From Streptomyces sp. SolWspMP-5a-2 (GTDB lineage: Bacteria > Actinomycetota > Actinomycetes > Streptomycetales > Streptomycetaceae): a DNA stretch of 50,397 nucleotides. The notes under the pieces were generated by a model that saw only the letters and a program-made list of their open reading frames with translations, had not been told where the DNA came from and ran no database searches. The DNA lies in the NCBI RefSeq assembly GCF_900091845.1, contig NZ_FMCI01000323.1, forward strand, positions 1 to 50,397, given 5' to 3'. Position numbers and translations under genes: made by a program. Every line of letters begins with the position of its first letter. The stretch's first letter is position 1. Shown piece after piece: positions 17,023 to 25,566 of the stretch.

Positions 17023-17535
17023 CTACTTCTCCTGCTGCTCGGGTTCGGGTCGGCCCGGCTGTTCGCCGCCGCGCTCCTTGATGTACGTCCCGGTCGGCAC
17101 CATCACCTTGCGCCGGAACACGCAGACGAGCGTGCCGTCCTGCTTGTGACCGCGGGTCTCGACGTGCACGATCCCGCGGTCGTCCTTCGACTTCGACGGC
17201 CACTTGTCCAGCACGGTGGTCTCGCCGTAGAGCGTGTCCCCGTGGAAGGTCGGCGCCACGTGCCGCAGCGACTCGATCTCCAGGTTGGCGATCGCCTTGC
17301 CCGACACGTCCGGCACCGACATGCCGAGCAGCAGCGAGTAGATGTAGTTCCCGACGACGACGTTCTTCCCGAAGTCGGTCGTGTTCTCGGCGTAGTTGGC
17401 GTCCAGGTGGAGCGGGTGGTGGTTCATGGTGAGGAGGCAGAAGAGGTGGTCGTCGTACTCGGTGACCGTCTTGCCCGGCCAGTGCTTGTAGACCGCGCCG
17501 ACCTCGAACTCCTCGTAGGTGCGCCCGAACTGCAT
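17023..17535 (-). CDS. MaoC-family hydratase, probable mesaconyl-CoA hydratase
   Basis: A 170-residue hot-dog-fold MaoC dehydratase: GRTYEEFEVG at the N-terminus, the hydratase core NHHPLHLDANYAENTTDFGK, and VVVGNYIYSLLLGMSV. GGAGG lies 7 nt before the ATG at 17535. Gaps of 2 bp on both sides show tight co-expression. In this operon it should add water to mesaconyl-CoA to give beta-methylmalyl-CoA. Confidence 0.9.
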   Translation of the reverse strand: MQFGRTYEEFEVGAVYKHWPGKTVTEYDDHLFCLLTMNHHPLHLDANYAENTTDFGKNVVVGNYIYSLLLGMSVPDVSGKAIANLEIESLRHVAPTFHGDTLYGETTVLDKWPSKSKDDRGIVHVETRGHKQDGTLVCVFRRKVMVPTGTYIKERGGEQPGRPEPEQQEK

Positions 17536-17537
17536 GC

Positions 17538-18545
17538 TCACGCCTCCGGGATCTCGAAGGAACTGGTGCGCTTCAGGCCGGCCGCGCGGCCCTTGCCGGA
17601 GACGACCAGCGCCATCTTGCGGCTCGCCTCGTCGATCATCTCGTCGCCGAGCATCGCCGAGCCCTTCTTGCCGCCCGCCTCGGACGTGCAGTAGTCGTAG
17701 GCGTCGAGGATCAACTCGGCGTGGTCGTAGTCCTCCTGGGACGGCGAGAAGATCTCGTTCGACGCCTCGACCTGCCCCGGGTGCAGCACCCACTTGCCGT
17801 CGAAGCCGAGCGCGGCGGCCCGCCCGGCGACCTCGCGGAAGCCGTCGACGTTGCGGATCTGGAGGTAGGGGCCGTCGATCGCCTGGAGGTCGTGGGCGCG
17901 GGCGGCCATCAGGATCTTCATCAGGATGTAGTGGTAGGCGTCCGCCGGGTAGCCGGGCGGCTGTTCGCCCACCACGAGCGTCTTCATGTTGATCGACGCC
18001 ATGAAGTCGGCCGGGCCGAAGACGATCGTCTCCAGCCGGGGGCTGGCCTGCGCGATCGCGTCGACGTTGGTGAGGCCGCGGGCGTTCTCGATCTGCGCCT
18101 CGATGCCGATCCGGCCGACCTCGAACCCCATGGCCTTCTCGATCTGGGTGAGCAGCAGGTCGAGGGCGACGATCTGCTGCGCGTCCTGCACCTTGGGCAG
18201 CATCAGGCAGTCCAGGTTCTGGCCCGCCCCCTCGACCACGGTGACGACGTCCCGGTAGGTCCACTCGGTCGTCCAGTCGTTGACGCGCACCACCCGCGTC
18301 TTGCCGCTCCAGTCCCCCTCGTTGAGGAACTTCACGATGGTGTGGCGGGCCCCGGGCTTGGCCAGCGGCGCGCACGCGTCCTCCAGGTCGAGGAAGACCT
18401 GGTCGGCCGGGAGGCCCTGGGCCTTCTCCAGGAAGCGCGGGTTGCTCCCCGGGACCGCGAGGCAGGAGCGGCGCGGACGCAGGCGGTCCGGGGCGGCGGA
18501 GCCGCTCGCCGGGAGGGCGGTGGTGGGAGACGGGCGGGCGGTCAT
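17538..18545 (-). CDS. HpcH/HpaI (CitE-like) lyase, probable malyl-CoA/beta-methylmalyl-CoA lyase
   Basis: A 335-residue TIM-barrel lyase with RSCLAVPGSNPRFLEKA, the metal/phosphate region FLDLEDACAP, IGIEAQIENARGLTNVD and VFGPADFMASI. Its predicted reaction is cleavage of beta-methylmalyl-CoA to propionyl-CoA and glyoxylate, and possibly malyl-CoA to acetyl-CoA and glyoxylate. The ATG overlaps the stop of the ecm gene by 4 bp. Confidence 0.9.
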   Translation of the reverse strand: MTARPSPTTALPASGSAAPDRLRPRRSCLAVPGSNPRFLEKAQGLPADQVFLDLEDACAPLAKPGARHTIVKFLNEGDWSGKTRVVRVNDWTTEWTYRDVVTVVEGAGQNLDCLMLPKVQDAQQIVALDLLLTQIEKAMGFEVGRIGIEAQIENARGLTNVDAIAQASPRLETIVFGPADFMASINMKTLVVGEQPPGYPADAYHYILMKILMAARAHDLQAIDGPYLQIRNVDGFREVAGRAAALGFDGKWVLHPGQVEASNEIFSPSQEDYDHAELILDAYDYCTSEAGGKKGSAMLGDEMIDEASRKMALVVSGKGRAAGLKRTSSFEIPEA

Positions 18546-20569
18546 GCCGTGACCTCCAGAGGGTCGAGCTTGTTCGCTGTGCGGATCTCGTCGACGATAC
18601 GGCCGATGATTCCGGTGATGTCGAAGTCCTTCGGCGTGAACACCGCGGCCACTCCGGCGGCCCTGAGCCGCTCGGCGTCGCCCTGCGGGATGATGCCCCC
18701 GGCGATCACCGGGATGTCGTGCGCCCCGGCGTCGCGCAGCCGCTCCAGCACGTCGGGCACCAGTTGGGCGTGCGAGCCGGAGAGGATGGAGAGGCCGACC
18801 GCGTGCACGTCCTCGGCGAGCGCCGCGTCCACGATCTGCTCGGGGGTCAGCCTGATGCCCTGGTAGACCACCTCGAACCCGGCGTCCCTGGCCCGCACGG
18901 CGATCTGCTCGGCGCCGTTGGAGTGCCCGTCGAGCCCCGGCTTGCCGACCAGGAAGCGGAGCCTGCCGACGCCCAGGTCGCGCGCCGTGTCCTCGACCTT
19001 GCGGCGGACCCCGGCGAGCGCCGAGCCCGCCTCCGCGGGGACCGCGACCGGCGCCGAGGAGACCCCGGTCGGGGCCCGGAACTCGCCGAACACCTCGCGC
19101 AGGGCCCCGGCCCACTCGCCGGTCGTGGCCCCGGCGCGGGCGCACTCCAGGGTGGCCGCCATCAGGTTGCCCGTGCCCCGCGCCGCTTCCTTCAGCCGTT
19201 CGAGCGCCTTGCACGGCCTGGGGTGGTTGAACGGCGGCTGGTACCGGGTGTCGCGCCAGCGCGCGAGGTCCTCGACCACCCGTGCCTCGACCGCCGGGTC
19301 CACCGTCTGGACGGCCGTGTCCAGATCGGCGGTGAGCGGGTTCGGCTCGGTCGTCTCGAAGACGTTGACGCCGACGATCTTCTCCTGGCCCGACTCGATG
19401 CGGGCCCGGCGCTCGGCGTGCGAGGAGACGAGCTGCGCCTTCAGATAGCCCGACTCGACGGCGGCCATCGCGCCGCCCATCTCCTCGATCCGCGCCATCT
19501 CCGCGAGCGACTCCCCGACGAGATCGGCCACCTTCGCCTCGACCACGTGCGACCCGGCGAACAGGTCCTCGTACTCCAACAGGTCGCTCTCGTGCGCCAG
19601 TACCTGCTGGATGCGCAGCGACCACTGCTGGTCCCAGGGCCGGGGCAGCCCCAACGCCTCGTTCCAGGCCGGGAGTTGGACGGCACGGGCGCGGGCGTCC
19701 TTGGACAGGGTCACCGCCAGCATCTCCAGGACGATCCGCTGGACGTTGTTCTCCGGCTGCGCCTCCGTCAGGCCGAGGGAGTTGACCTGGACGCCGTAGC
19801 GGAAGCGGCGCTGCCTGGGGTCCTCGATGCCGTACCGCTCGTGCGTCACCCGGTCCCAGATCCGGCTGAACGCCCGCATCTTGCACATCTCCTCGACGAA
19901 CCGCACCCCGGCGTTGACGAAGAACGAGATGCGCGCGACGACGTCGCCCCTGCGGTCCTCGGGGATCTGCCCCGAGGCGAACACCGCGTCCAGCACCGCG
20001 ATCGCGGTCGACATCGCGTACGCGATCTCCTGGACCGGGGTGGCTCCCGCCTCCTGGAGGTGGTAGCTGCAGATGTTGATCGGGTTCCACTTGGGCATGT
20101 GGTGGACCGTGTAGCAGATCATGTCGGTCGTCAGCCGCAGCGAGGGACCCGGCGGGAACACATGGGTGCCCCGGGACAGGTACTCCTTCACGATGTCGTT
20201 CTGGGTGGTCCCCTGGAGGTCGGCGAGGTCCGCGCCCTGCTCCTCCGCGACGACCTGGTAGAGCGCCAGGAGCCACATGGCGGTGGCGTTGATCGTCATC
20301 GAGGTGTTCATCCGTTCCAGCGGGATGTCCTGGAACAGCCGCCGCATGTCGCCGAGATGGGCGACCGGCACGCCGACCCGGCCGACCTCGCCGCGGGCGA
20401 GGACGTGGTCGGAGTCGTACCCGGTCTGGGTCGGCAGGTCGAAGGCGACCGACAGACCCGTCTGCCCCTTGGCGAGGTTGCGCCGGTACAGCTCGTTGGA
20501 CGCCTCGGCGGTGGAGTGACCGGCGTACGTGCGCATCAGCCACGGCCGGTCCTTCTGGCGCTCAGTCAT
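18542..20569 (-). CDS. ecm: Ethylmalonyl-CoA mutase (B12-dependent)
   Basis: A 675-residue adenosylcobalamin mutase, called meaA in older literature. An N-terminal acyl-CoA mutase barrel (SVAFDLPTQTGYDSDHV, TTDMICYTVHHMPKWNPINI) precedes a C-terminal B12 domain with the DxHxxG motif GLDGHSNG, SILSGSH and IAGGII. It isomerises ethylmalonyl-CoA to methylsuccinyl-CoA. A single-chain mutase next to ccr favours Ecm over methylmalonyl-CoA mutase. The start ATG at 20569 is 16 bp after the ccr stop, with GGGG about 7 nt upstream. Confidence 0.94.
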   Translation of the reverse strand: MTERQKDRPWLMRTYAGHSTAEASNELYRRNLAKGQTGLSVAFDLPTQTGYDSDHVLARGEVGRVGVPVAHLGDMRRLFQDIPLERMNTSMTINATAMWLLALYQVVAEEQGADLADLQGTTQNDIVKEYLSRGTHVFPPGPSLRLTTDMICYTVHHMPKWNPINICSYHLQEAGATPVQEIAYAMSTAIAVLDAVFASGQIPEDRRGDVVARISFFVNAGVRFVEEMCKMRAFSRIWDRVTHERYGIEDPRQRRFRYGVQVNSLGLTEAQPENNVQRIVLEMLAVTLSKDARARAVQLPAWNEALGLPRPWDQQWSLRIQQVLAHESDLLEYEDLFAGSHVVEAKVADLVGESLAEMARIEEMGGAMAAVESGYLKAQLVSSHAERRARIESGQEKIVGVNVFETTEPNPLTADLDTAVQTVDPAVEARVVEDLARWRDTRYQPPFNHPRPCKALERLKEAARGTGNLMAATLECARAGATTGEWAGALREVFGEFRAPTGVSSAPVAVPAEAGSALAGVRRKVEDTARDLGVGRLRFLVGKPGLDGHSNGAEQIAVRARDAGFEVVYQGIRLTPEQIVDAALAEDVHAVGLSILSGSHAQLVPDVLERLRDAGAHDIPVIAGGIIPQGDAERLRAAGVAAVFTPKDFDITGIIGRIVDEIRTANKLDPLEVTA

Positions 20570-20585
20570 CGGTGACCCCGGTGTC

Positions 20586-21929
20586 TCAGATGTCGCGGAA
20601 ACGGTTGATGGCGTCGATGTGCCGGGCGCGCAGCTCCTCGTCCCGCACCCCGAGCCCCTCCTCGGGCGCAAGGCACAGGACGCCGACCTTGCCCTGGTGG
20701 GCGTTGCGGTGGACGTCGTGGGCGGCCTGGCCGGTGTCGGCGAGGGGGTACACCTTGGAGAGCGTCGGGTGGATCTTGCCCTTGGCGATCAGGCGGTTGG
20801 CCTCCCACGCCTCGCGGTAGTTGGCGAAGTGCGAGCCGATGATGCGCTTCAGGGACATCCACAGGTACCGGTTGTCGTACTCGTGGGTGTAGCCCGAGGT
20901 GGAGGCGCAGGTGACGACGGTGCCGCCCTTGCGGGTGACGTAGACGGAGGCGCCGAAGGTCTCCCGGCCGGGGTGCTCGAAGACGATGTCGACGTCCTCG
21001 CCGCCGGTCAGCTCGCGGATGCGCTTGCCGAACCGCTTCCACTCGCGCGGGTCCTGGGTCCGCTCGTCCTGCCAGAACCTGAAGTCCTCGGCGGTGCGGT
21101 CGATCACGGCCGTCGCCCCCATCCGACGGCAGATCTCCGCCTTCTGCGGGCTGCCGACCACGCAGACCGGGTTGGCACCGCCGGCCAGCGCGAACTGCGT
21201 GGCGTACGAGCCGAGTCCGCCGCTGGCGCCCCAGATCAGCACGTTGTCGCCCTGCTTCATGCCGGCGCCGTTGCGGGACACGAGCTGGCGGTAGGCGGTG
21301 GAGTTGACCAGCCCGGGGGAGGCGGCCTCCTCCCAGCTCAGGTGCCGCGGCTTGGGCATCAGCTGGTTGGACTTGACGAGCGCGATCTCGGCGAGGCCGC
21401 CGAAGTTGGTCTCGAAGCCCCAGATGCGCTGCTCCGGGTCGAGCATCGTGTCGTTGTGGCCGTCCGACGACTCCAGTTCGACGGAGAGGCAGTGCGCCAC
21501 GACCTCGTCTCCGGGGTGCCAGGCGTTGACGCCGGGTCCGGTGCGCAGGACGACGCCCGCGAGGTCGGAGCCGATGACGTGGTAGGGCAGGTCGTGACGC
21601 CGGGTCAGTTCGCTGACCTTGCCGTAGCGCTCCAGGAAGCCGAAGGTCGACAGCGGCTCGAAGATCGACGTCCAGACCGAGTTGTAGTTGACCGAGGAGG
21701 CCATCACGGCCACCAGGGCCTCACCCGGGCCCAGTTCGGGCACCGGCACCTCGTCCAGGTGGAGCGACTTGCGGGGGTCCTTGTCGCGGGTCTCCATGCC
21801 CGCGAACATCTCCGTCTCGTCCTTGTGGACGGTGATCGCGCGGTACGACTCGGGCAGCGGCAGCGCGGCGAGGTCGGCCGGGGTCGCCTCGGGTGACTGG
21901 ATCGCGTCCAGGATGTCCTTGACGGTCAC
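20586..21929 (-). CDS. ccr: Crotonyl-CoA carboxylase/reductase
   Basis: A 447-residue zinc-free MDR-family enzyme that reductively carboxylates crotonyl-CoA to ethylmalonyl-CoA with NADPH and CO2. It contains SSVNYNSVWTS, WGFETNFGGLAE, LIWGASGGLGSYATQFALAG (NADPH site) and the long C-terminal SLKRIIGSHFANYREAWEAN typical of CCR. The GTG start has GGAGG about 8 nt upstream. It is the first gene of the five-gene operon; its 499-bp upstream region holds a promoter with a perfect palindrome. Confidence 0.96.
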   Translation of the reverse strand: MTVKDILDAIQSPEATPADLAALPLPESYRAITVHKDETEMFAGMETRDKDPRKSLHLDEVPVPELGPGEALVAVMASSVNYNSVWTSIFEPLSTFGFLERYGKVSELTRRHDLPYHVIGSDLAGVVLRTGPGVNAWHPGDEVVAHCLSVELESSDGHNDTMLDPEQRIWGFETNFGGLAEIALVKSNQLMPKPRHLSWEEAASPGLVNSTAYRQLVSRNGAGMKQGDNVLIWGASGGLGSYATQFALAGGANPVCVVGSPQKAEICRRMGATAVIDRTAEDFRFWQDERTQDPREWKRFGKRIRELTGGEDVDIVFEHPGRETFGASVYVTRKGGTVVTCASTSGYTHEYDNRYLWMSLKRIIGSHFANYREAWEANRLIAKGKIHPTLSKVYPLADTGQAAHDVHRNAHQGKVGVLCLAPEEGLGVRDEELRARHIDAINRFRDI

Positions 21930-22108
21930 GATGGGTCCTCCTGCGGATGACGTCCTGAGGGGGGACGCTGGTGAGGGATGAGGGTGCGGCGGCGCGTGGT
22001 GGCGCGGGAGGTTGCCTGTGACGCAGGCGTCCGGGCGCGCGGGTCATGGGCCCGCGGGGACAGCCGGCGTTCCCGAGGTCTGGGGCCGCCGGCCGCCCGG
22101 ACACCTTC

Positions 22109-22137
22109 AACGTATGACACCCGGTGTCAGCTCGCAA
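22109..22137 (-). promoter_or_regulatory. ccr operon promoter with a palindromic operator in its spacer
   Basis: On the minus strand TTGCGA (-35, 22132-22137) and TACGTT (-10, 22109-22114) are 17 bp apart. The spacer contains TGACACC-C-GGTGTCA (22115-22129), a perfect 7-bp inverted repeat around one base. A protein bound there would block RNA polymerase. The neighbouring TetR protein is the obvious candidate. Confidence 0.65.
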
Positions 22138-22340
22138 GGCACTGCGTGCCACTAAATGCTCTCAGATGAAATCTTTACGCGACAGATGAGCGATGATCGA
22201 TCGAACAGGGCCGCACGACGCCCTACGCGCCCCGCGGAATCGCCCTTTGCCGCACCCCGCGTCCCTCGCGGGACCGGCCCGAGCCACCCCTAGCCACCCC
22301 GCGTCAGCCCGTGTCCCGCGCGCAACCGCCGGGCACACGA

Positions 22341-22368
22341 CGACGGCCGCCCCGGAGGACGGCCGTCG
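22341..22368 (-). terminator. Terminator after the tetR gene
   Basis: CGACGGCCG and CGGCCGTCG pair perfectly around a 10-nt loop, starting about 60 bp past the tetR stop. It separates tetR from the ccr promoter. Confidence 0.65.
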
Positions 22369-22428
22369 AGGATCGAGAGGGAGGACGGGGAGGGCGGGGA
22401 GAAGGGGGACGCGCGGGGGCGGGTTCGG

Positions 22429-23241
22429 TCAGCGGTCGCGGAGCGCTTCCTCGATGGTCCGCATGACCTCGTCCAGCGGGGCGTCCGTGCGGGCCACCGT
22501 GACCAGCACCTCGCCCTGGGCGGAGACCGCCGCCGGGACCGCCGGGCGCGGCGGCGCGGTGCGCCCGGCGCCGATGCCCGTCCCGAACGTCTTGCGCACG
22601 ATCCCGAAGGCGTGGTCGAGCTGCGCCTCCACGTCGCCCTGGCCGCCCGCCCGCAGCCAGCGCCGCAGCACGTGGTTGTGCGCGGTGACCACGGCCGACG
22701 CGGCGACCTCCGCGAGCAGCGGATCGTCGTTGGCGTCGTCGTCGTGCGCGTGCTCGTCGAAGTGGCCGAGCAGATAACGGGTGAAGAGGCGCTCGTAGCG
22801 GGCCACCGAGGCGATCTCGGCCTCGCGCAGGGTGGGCACCTCGCGCGTCAGCTTGTAGCGGGCCACCGAGATCTCCGGCTGCGCCGCGTACATCCGCATG
22901 ACTTCCTTGATGCCGCGGCAGACGGTGTCGAGCGGGTGCTCGTGCGCGGGGGCCGCGTTGAGGACGGCCTCCGCGCGGATCAGGGTGTCGTCGTGGTCGG
23001 GGAAGATCGCCTCTTCCTTGGAGCGGAAGTGCCGGAAGAAGGTGCGGCGGGCCACGCCCGCCGCCGCCGCGATCTCGTCGACGGTGGTCGCCTCGTACCC
23101 CTTGGTGGAGAACAGCTCCATCGCCGCCGCCGCCAGTTCGCGGCGCATCTTGAGCCGCTGGGCGGCGGCCCGCGTGCCGGCGGCGCTTTCCGGCACGTCG
23201 GGCGTAGCGGCTGTACGTGGGGACCTGGCGGGCTGGGGCAT
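22429..23241 (-). CDS. TetR-family transcriptional regulator
   Basis: A 270-residue regulator. After a ~28-residue Pro/Ala-rich leader comes the TetR helix-turn-helix (AMELFSTKGYEATTVDEIAA, then GVARRTFFRHFRSKEEAIFP), a helical ligand domain, and a ~45-residue tail that is unusual in length. It lies between the hydroxyacyl-CoA dehydrogenase gene and the ccr operon, so an acyl-CoA-responsive role in this pathway is likely (inference). Start: ATG at 23241; an ATG at 23259 would add six residues. Neither has a good ribosome site. Confidence 0.9.
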   Translation of the reverse strand: MPQPARSPRTAATPDVPESAAGTRAAAQRLKMRRELAAAAMELFSTKGYEATTVDEIAAAAGVARRTFFRHFRSKEEAIFPDHDDTLIRAEAVLNAAPAHEHPLDTVCRGIKEVMRMYAAQPEISVARYKLTREVPTLREAEIASVARYERLFTRYLLGHFDEHAHDDDANDDPLLAEVAASAVVTAHNHVLRRWLRAGGQGDVEAQLDHAFGIVRKTFGTGIGAGRTAPPRPAVPAAVSAQGEVLVTVARTDAPLDEVMRTIEEALRDR

Positions 23242-23389
23242 GCCCTGAACGTACTGCATGTGCGCAGCCCGGTGCGCATGTCGAGGGTTTCCCCCACTCG
23301 CCGGGGGCGGGGGCGCGCAGCCCGCCGGACGGGGTGCGGCGGCCCGCTCCGGCGCGCCGCCGCGCCCCTGCTCCCCGCCGCCGTCCGTC

Positions 23390-25198
23390 TCAGCGGCTGG
23401 CATATTCGCGGAAGCCGCGGCCCGTCTTGCGGCCCAGGCAGCCGGCGGCGACCAGATGTTCGAGGAGCGGCGCCGGGGCCAGACCGGGGTCGCGGAACGC
23501 GCGGTGCAGCACCTTCTCGATCGCCAGGGACACGTCCAGGCCGACGACGTCGAGGAGTTCGAACGGGCCCATCGGGTAGCCGCCGCCGAGCCGCATCGCC
23601 GCGTCGATGTCGTCCAGGGAGGCGTAGTGCTCCTGCACCATCTTGATCGCGTTGTTGAGGTACGGGAAGAGGAGCGCGTTCACGATGAACCCGGCGCGGT
23701 CCCCGCAGTCCACCGGGTGCTTCCCGATCCCGGCGCAGACCGCGCGGACGGTCGCGTGGGTCTCGTCCGAGGTCAGGACCGTGCGGACCACCTCGACCAG
23801 CTTCATCGCGGGCGCCGGGTTGAAGAAGTGCATGCCGATGACGTCCTGCGGGCGCGAGGTGGCGCGGGCGCAGGCCACGACCGGCAGCGACGACGTGGTG
23901 GTCGCCAGCACCGCGCCGGGACGGCACACCGCGTCCAGCGTCCCGAACAGCCGCCGCTTCACCTCCAGGTCCTCGGCGACCGCTTCGAGCACGAGGTCGG
24001 CCTCCGCGAACGCGTCCCAGGACCCGGCGGGCACGACCCGGTCCAGGACCCGGGCGGCGGCCTCCGCGGTCAGCCGTCCCCGGTCCACCGAGCGGGCCAG
24101 CGACGTGCCGATCCGGGCCTTGGCCGCCTGCGCCTTCTCCGCGGAGCGGGCGGCGAGGACCACGGGGTGGCCCGCCTTCGCGAACACCTCGGCGATCCCG
24201 GACGCCATGGTGCCCGAACCGGCCACGCCGACCGTGCGGACCGTGCGGCCGGGCACCGGGCCGCCGCCGGAGAGCGGGGTCAGCGCGTCGCGCACCACGG
24301 CGGCTGAGCCGGACTCGGCGTACGTGTAGAAGCCGCGCCCGGACTTGCGGCCCGTCAGCCCCGCCTCGCTGAGCTGCCCCAGGATCGGGGCGGGCGCGTG
24401 CAGCCGGTCGTGGGACTCCGCGTACATGGCCTCCAGGACCGTGCGGGCGGTGTCCACGCCGATCAGGTCCAGCAGCGCGAGCGGGCCCATCGGCAGCCCG
24501 CAGCCGAGCCGCATCGCCGCGTCGATGTCCTCCCGGGAGGCGTACTTGGCCTCGTACATCGCGGCCGCCTGGTTGAGGTACCCGAACAGCAGCCCGTCCG
24601 CGACGAACCCGGGCCGGTCGCCGACCGCGACGGGTTCCTTGCCCAGGTCGAGCGCCAGCCGGATGACGGCGGTGACGGCGTCCGGCGCGGTCAGCACCGA
24701 GGAGACCACCTCGACCAGCCGCATGGCCGGGGCCGGGTTGAAGAAGTGCAGGCCGAGGACGCGCTCGGGGCGCCGTGACTCGGCGGCGAGCCGGGTCACC
24801 GAGAGCGCGTTGGTTCCGGTGGCCAGGACGGTGTCCGGGCGGACGATCGCGTCGAGTTCACGGAAGACGCGCTGCTTGATCTCGTAGGACTCCGGGGCCA
24901 CCTCGACGACGAGGTCGGCGTCGGCCGCCGCCCGCAGGTCGGTGGAGACGCTGATGCGGGCGAGGAGGTCCGCCCGCTCCTGTCCGGTCAGCCGCTCGCG
25001 CGCCACGGCGCGGGCGGTCGCGGCCTCCACGGCGGCGACCGCGCGGACGGCCGCGGCCTCGCTGACGTCGATGCCGACGACCGTGCGTCCGGCCGCGGCG
25101 AGGACTTCGATGATGCCGGTGCCCATGGTGCCGAGGCCGACGACGGCGACGGTGCGCAGGGCGGACGCGGCGGTGGGGTGGGACGGGGGAGTGGCCAT
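23390..25198 (-). CDS. Double-domain 3-hydroxyacyl-CoA dehydrogenase
   Basis: A 602-residue protein made of two complete 3-hydroxybutyryl-CoA dehydrogenase units. Unit 1 (about 15-300) has VAVVGLGTMGTGIIEVLAAA and LHFFNPAPAMRLVE; unit 2 (about 318-602) has VGVAGSGTMASGIAEVFAKA and MHFFNPAPAMKLVE. Each ends with a GRKSGRGFYTY or GRKTGRGFREY tail. Both keep the catalytic His in HFFNPAP. It interconverts acetoacetyl-CoA and 3-hydroxybutyryl-CoA, the step before crotonyl-CoA, so it can feed Ccr. GGAG lies 8 nt before the ATG. Confidence 0.94.
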   Translation of the reverse strand: MATPPSHPTAASALRTVAVVGLGTMGTGIIEVLAAAGRTVVGIDVSEAAAVRAVAAVEAATARAVARERLTGQERADLLARISVSTDLRAAADADLVVEVAPESYEIKQRVFRELDAIVRPDTVLATGTNALSVTRLAAESRRPERVLGLHFFNPAPAMRLVEVVSSVLTAPDAVTAVIRLALDLGKEPVAVGDRPGFVADGLLFGYLNQAAAMYEAKYASREDIDAAMRLGCGLPMGPLALLDLIGVDTARTVLEAMYAESHDRLHAPAPILGQLSEAGLTGRKSGRGFYTYAESGSAAVVRDALTPLSGGGPVPGRTVRTVGVAGSGTMASGIAEVFAKAGHPVVLAARSAEKAQAAKARIGTSLARSVDRGRLTAEAAARVLDRVVPAGSWDAFAEADLVLEAVAEDLEVKRRLFGTLDAVCRPGAVLATTTSSLPVVACARATSRPQDVIGMHFFNPAPAMKLVEVVRTVLTSDETHATVRAVCAGIGKHPVDCGDRAGFIVNALLFPYLNNAIKMVQEHYASLDDIDAAMRLGGGYPMGPFELLDVVGLDVSLAIEKVLHRAFRDPGLAPAPLLEHLVAAGCLGRKTGRGFREYASR

Positions 25199-25444
25199 CG
25201 CGGGACTCCAGGATGAGGGGTGACGACGGGGAGCGCGCCGGACGGGCCGGGAACGCGACCGGGGCCGCGGGCACGTCAGGTGCGGAGGGAGGGTGTGGTG
25301 CGGGGCACGCACGCGGGCCCGGTGCCGCCGTGCGGGGCGTGCACACGCCTCGCAGCGGACGGCGGGATCGACCGGCCCTGTCCCGGGACCGGCGTCGCGC
25401 GGTGCTCTGACGGCGGCTGCGTCACCAGGCCGTCGTCAGCGGAA

Positions 25445-25465
25445 GAGCGAGTGGGTGACTCGCTC
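25445..25465. promoter_or_regulatory. 8-bp inverted repeat, possible operator
   Basis: GAGCGAGT and ACTCGCTC flank GGGTG in a divergent promoter region, about 100 bp from the HEAT gene and 250 bp from the dehydrogenase gene. The bound protein is unknown. Confidence 0.45.
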
Positions 25466-25553
25466 GTCTGAGCTTAACCGGCGGGTAACGAGCGCGCCAC
25501 CCCCTGCCCGGGTCGTCTTCGTGATGTACGTCCCCGGAGATCCGCGACGGCTC

Positions 25554-25559
25554 TAGGCT
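25554..25559 (+). promoter_or_regulatory. Leaderless -10 box of the HEAT-repeat gene
   Basis: TAGGCT lies 7 nt before the ATG at 25567; no ribosome site is visible. Confidence 0.55.
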
Positions 25560-25566
25560 CGGGTTC

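Larger units (their letters stand above)
21930..22428. other. Intergenic region between ccr and the TetR gene
   Basis: No gene is supported in these 499 bp. They hold the ccr promoter/palindrome (22109-22137), a weaker GGCAC-tgc-GTGCC repeat just upstream (22138-22150), an AT-richer patch near 22150-22200, and the terminator of the tetR gene (22341-22368). Confidence 0.7.
25199..25566. other. Divergent intergenic region
   Basis: These 368 bp separate the dehydrogenase gene from the HEAT-repeat gene. I see no gene. They contain the palindrome at 25445-25465 and the leaderless -10 box at 25554-25559. Confidence 0.65.

Noticed and set aside
23257..23282. Two TGCGCA hexamers 12 bp apart upstream of the TetR gene
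   Set aside because: Self-palindromic GC-rich hexamers are common by chance here, and the flanks do not form a longer repeat.
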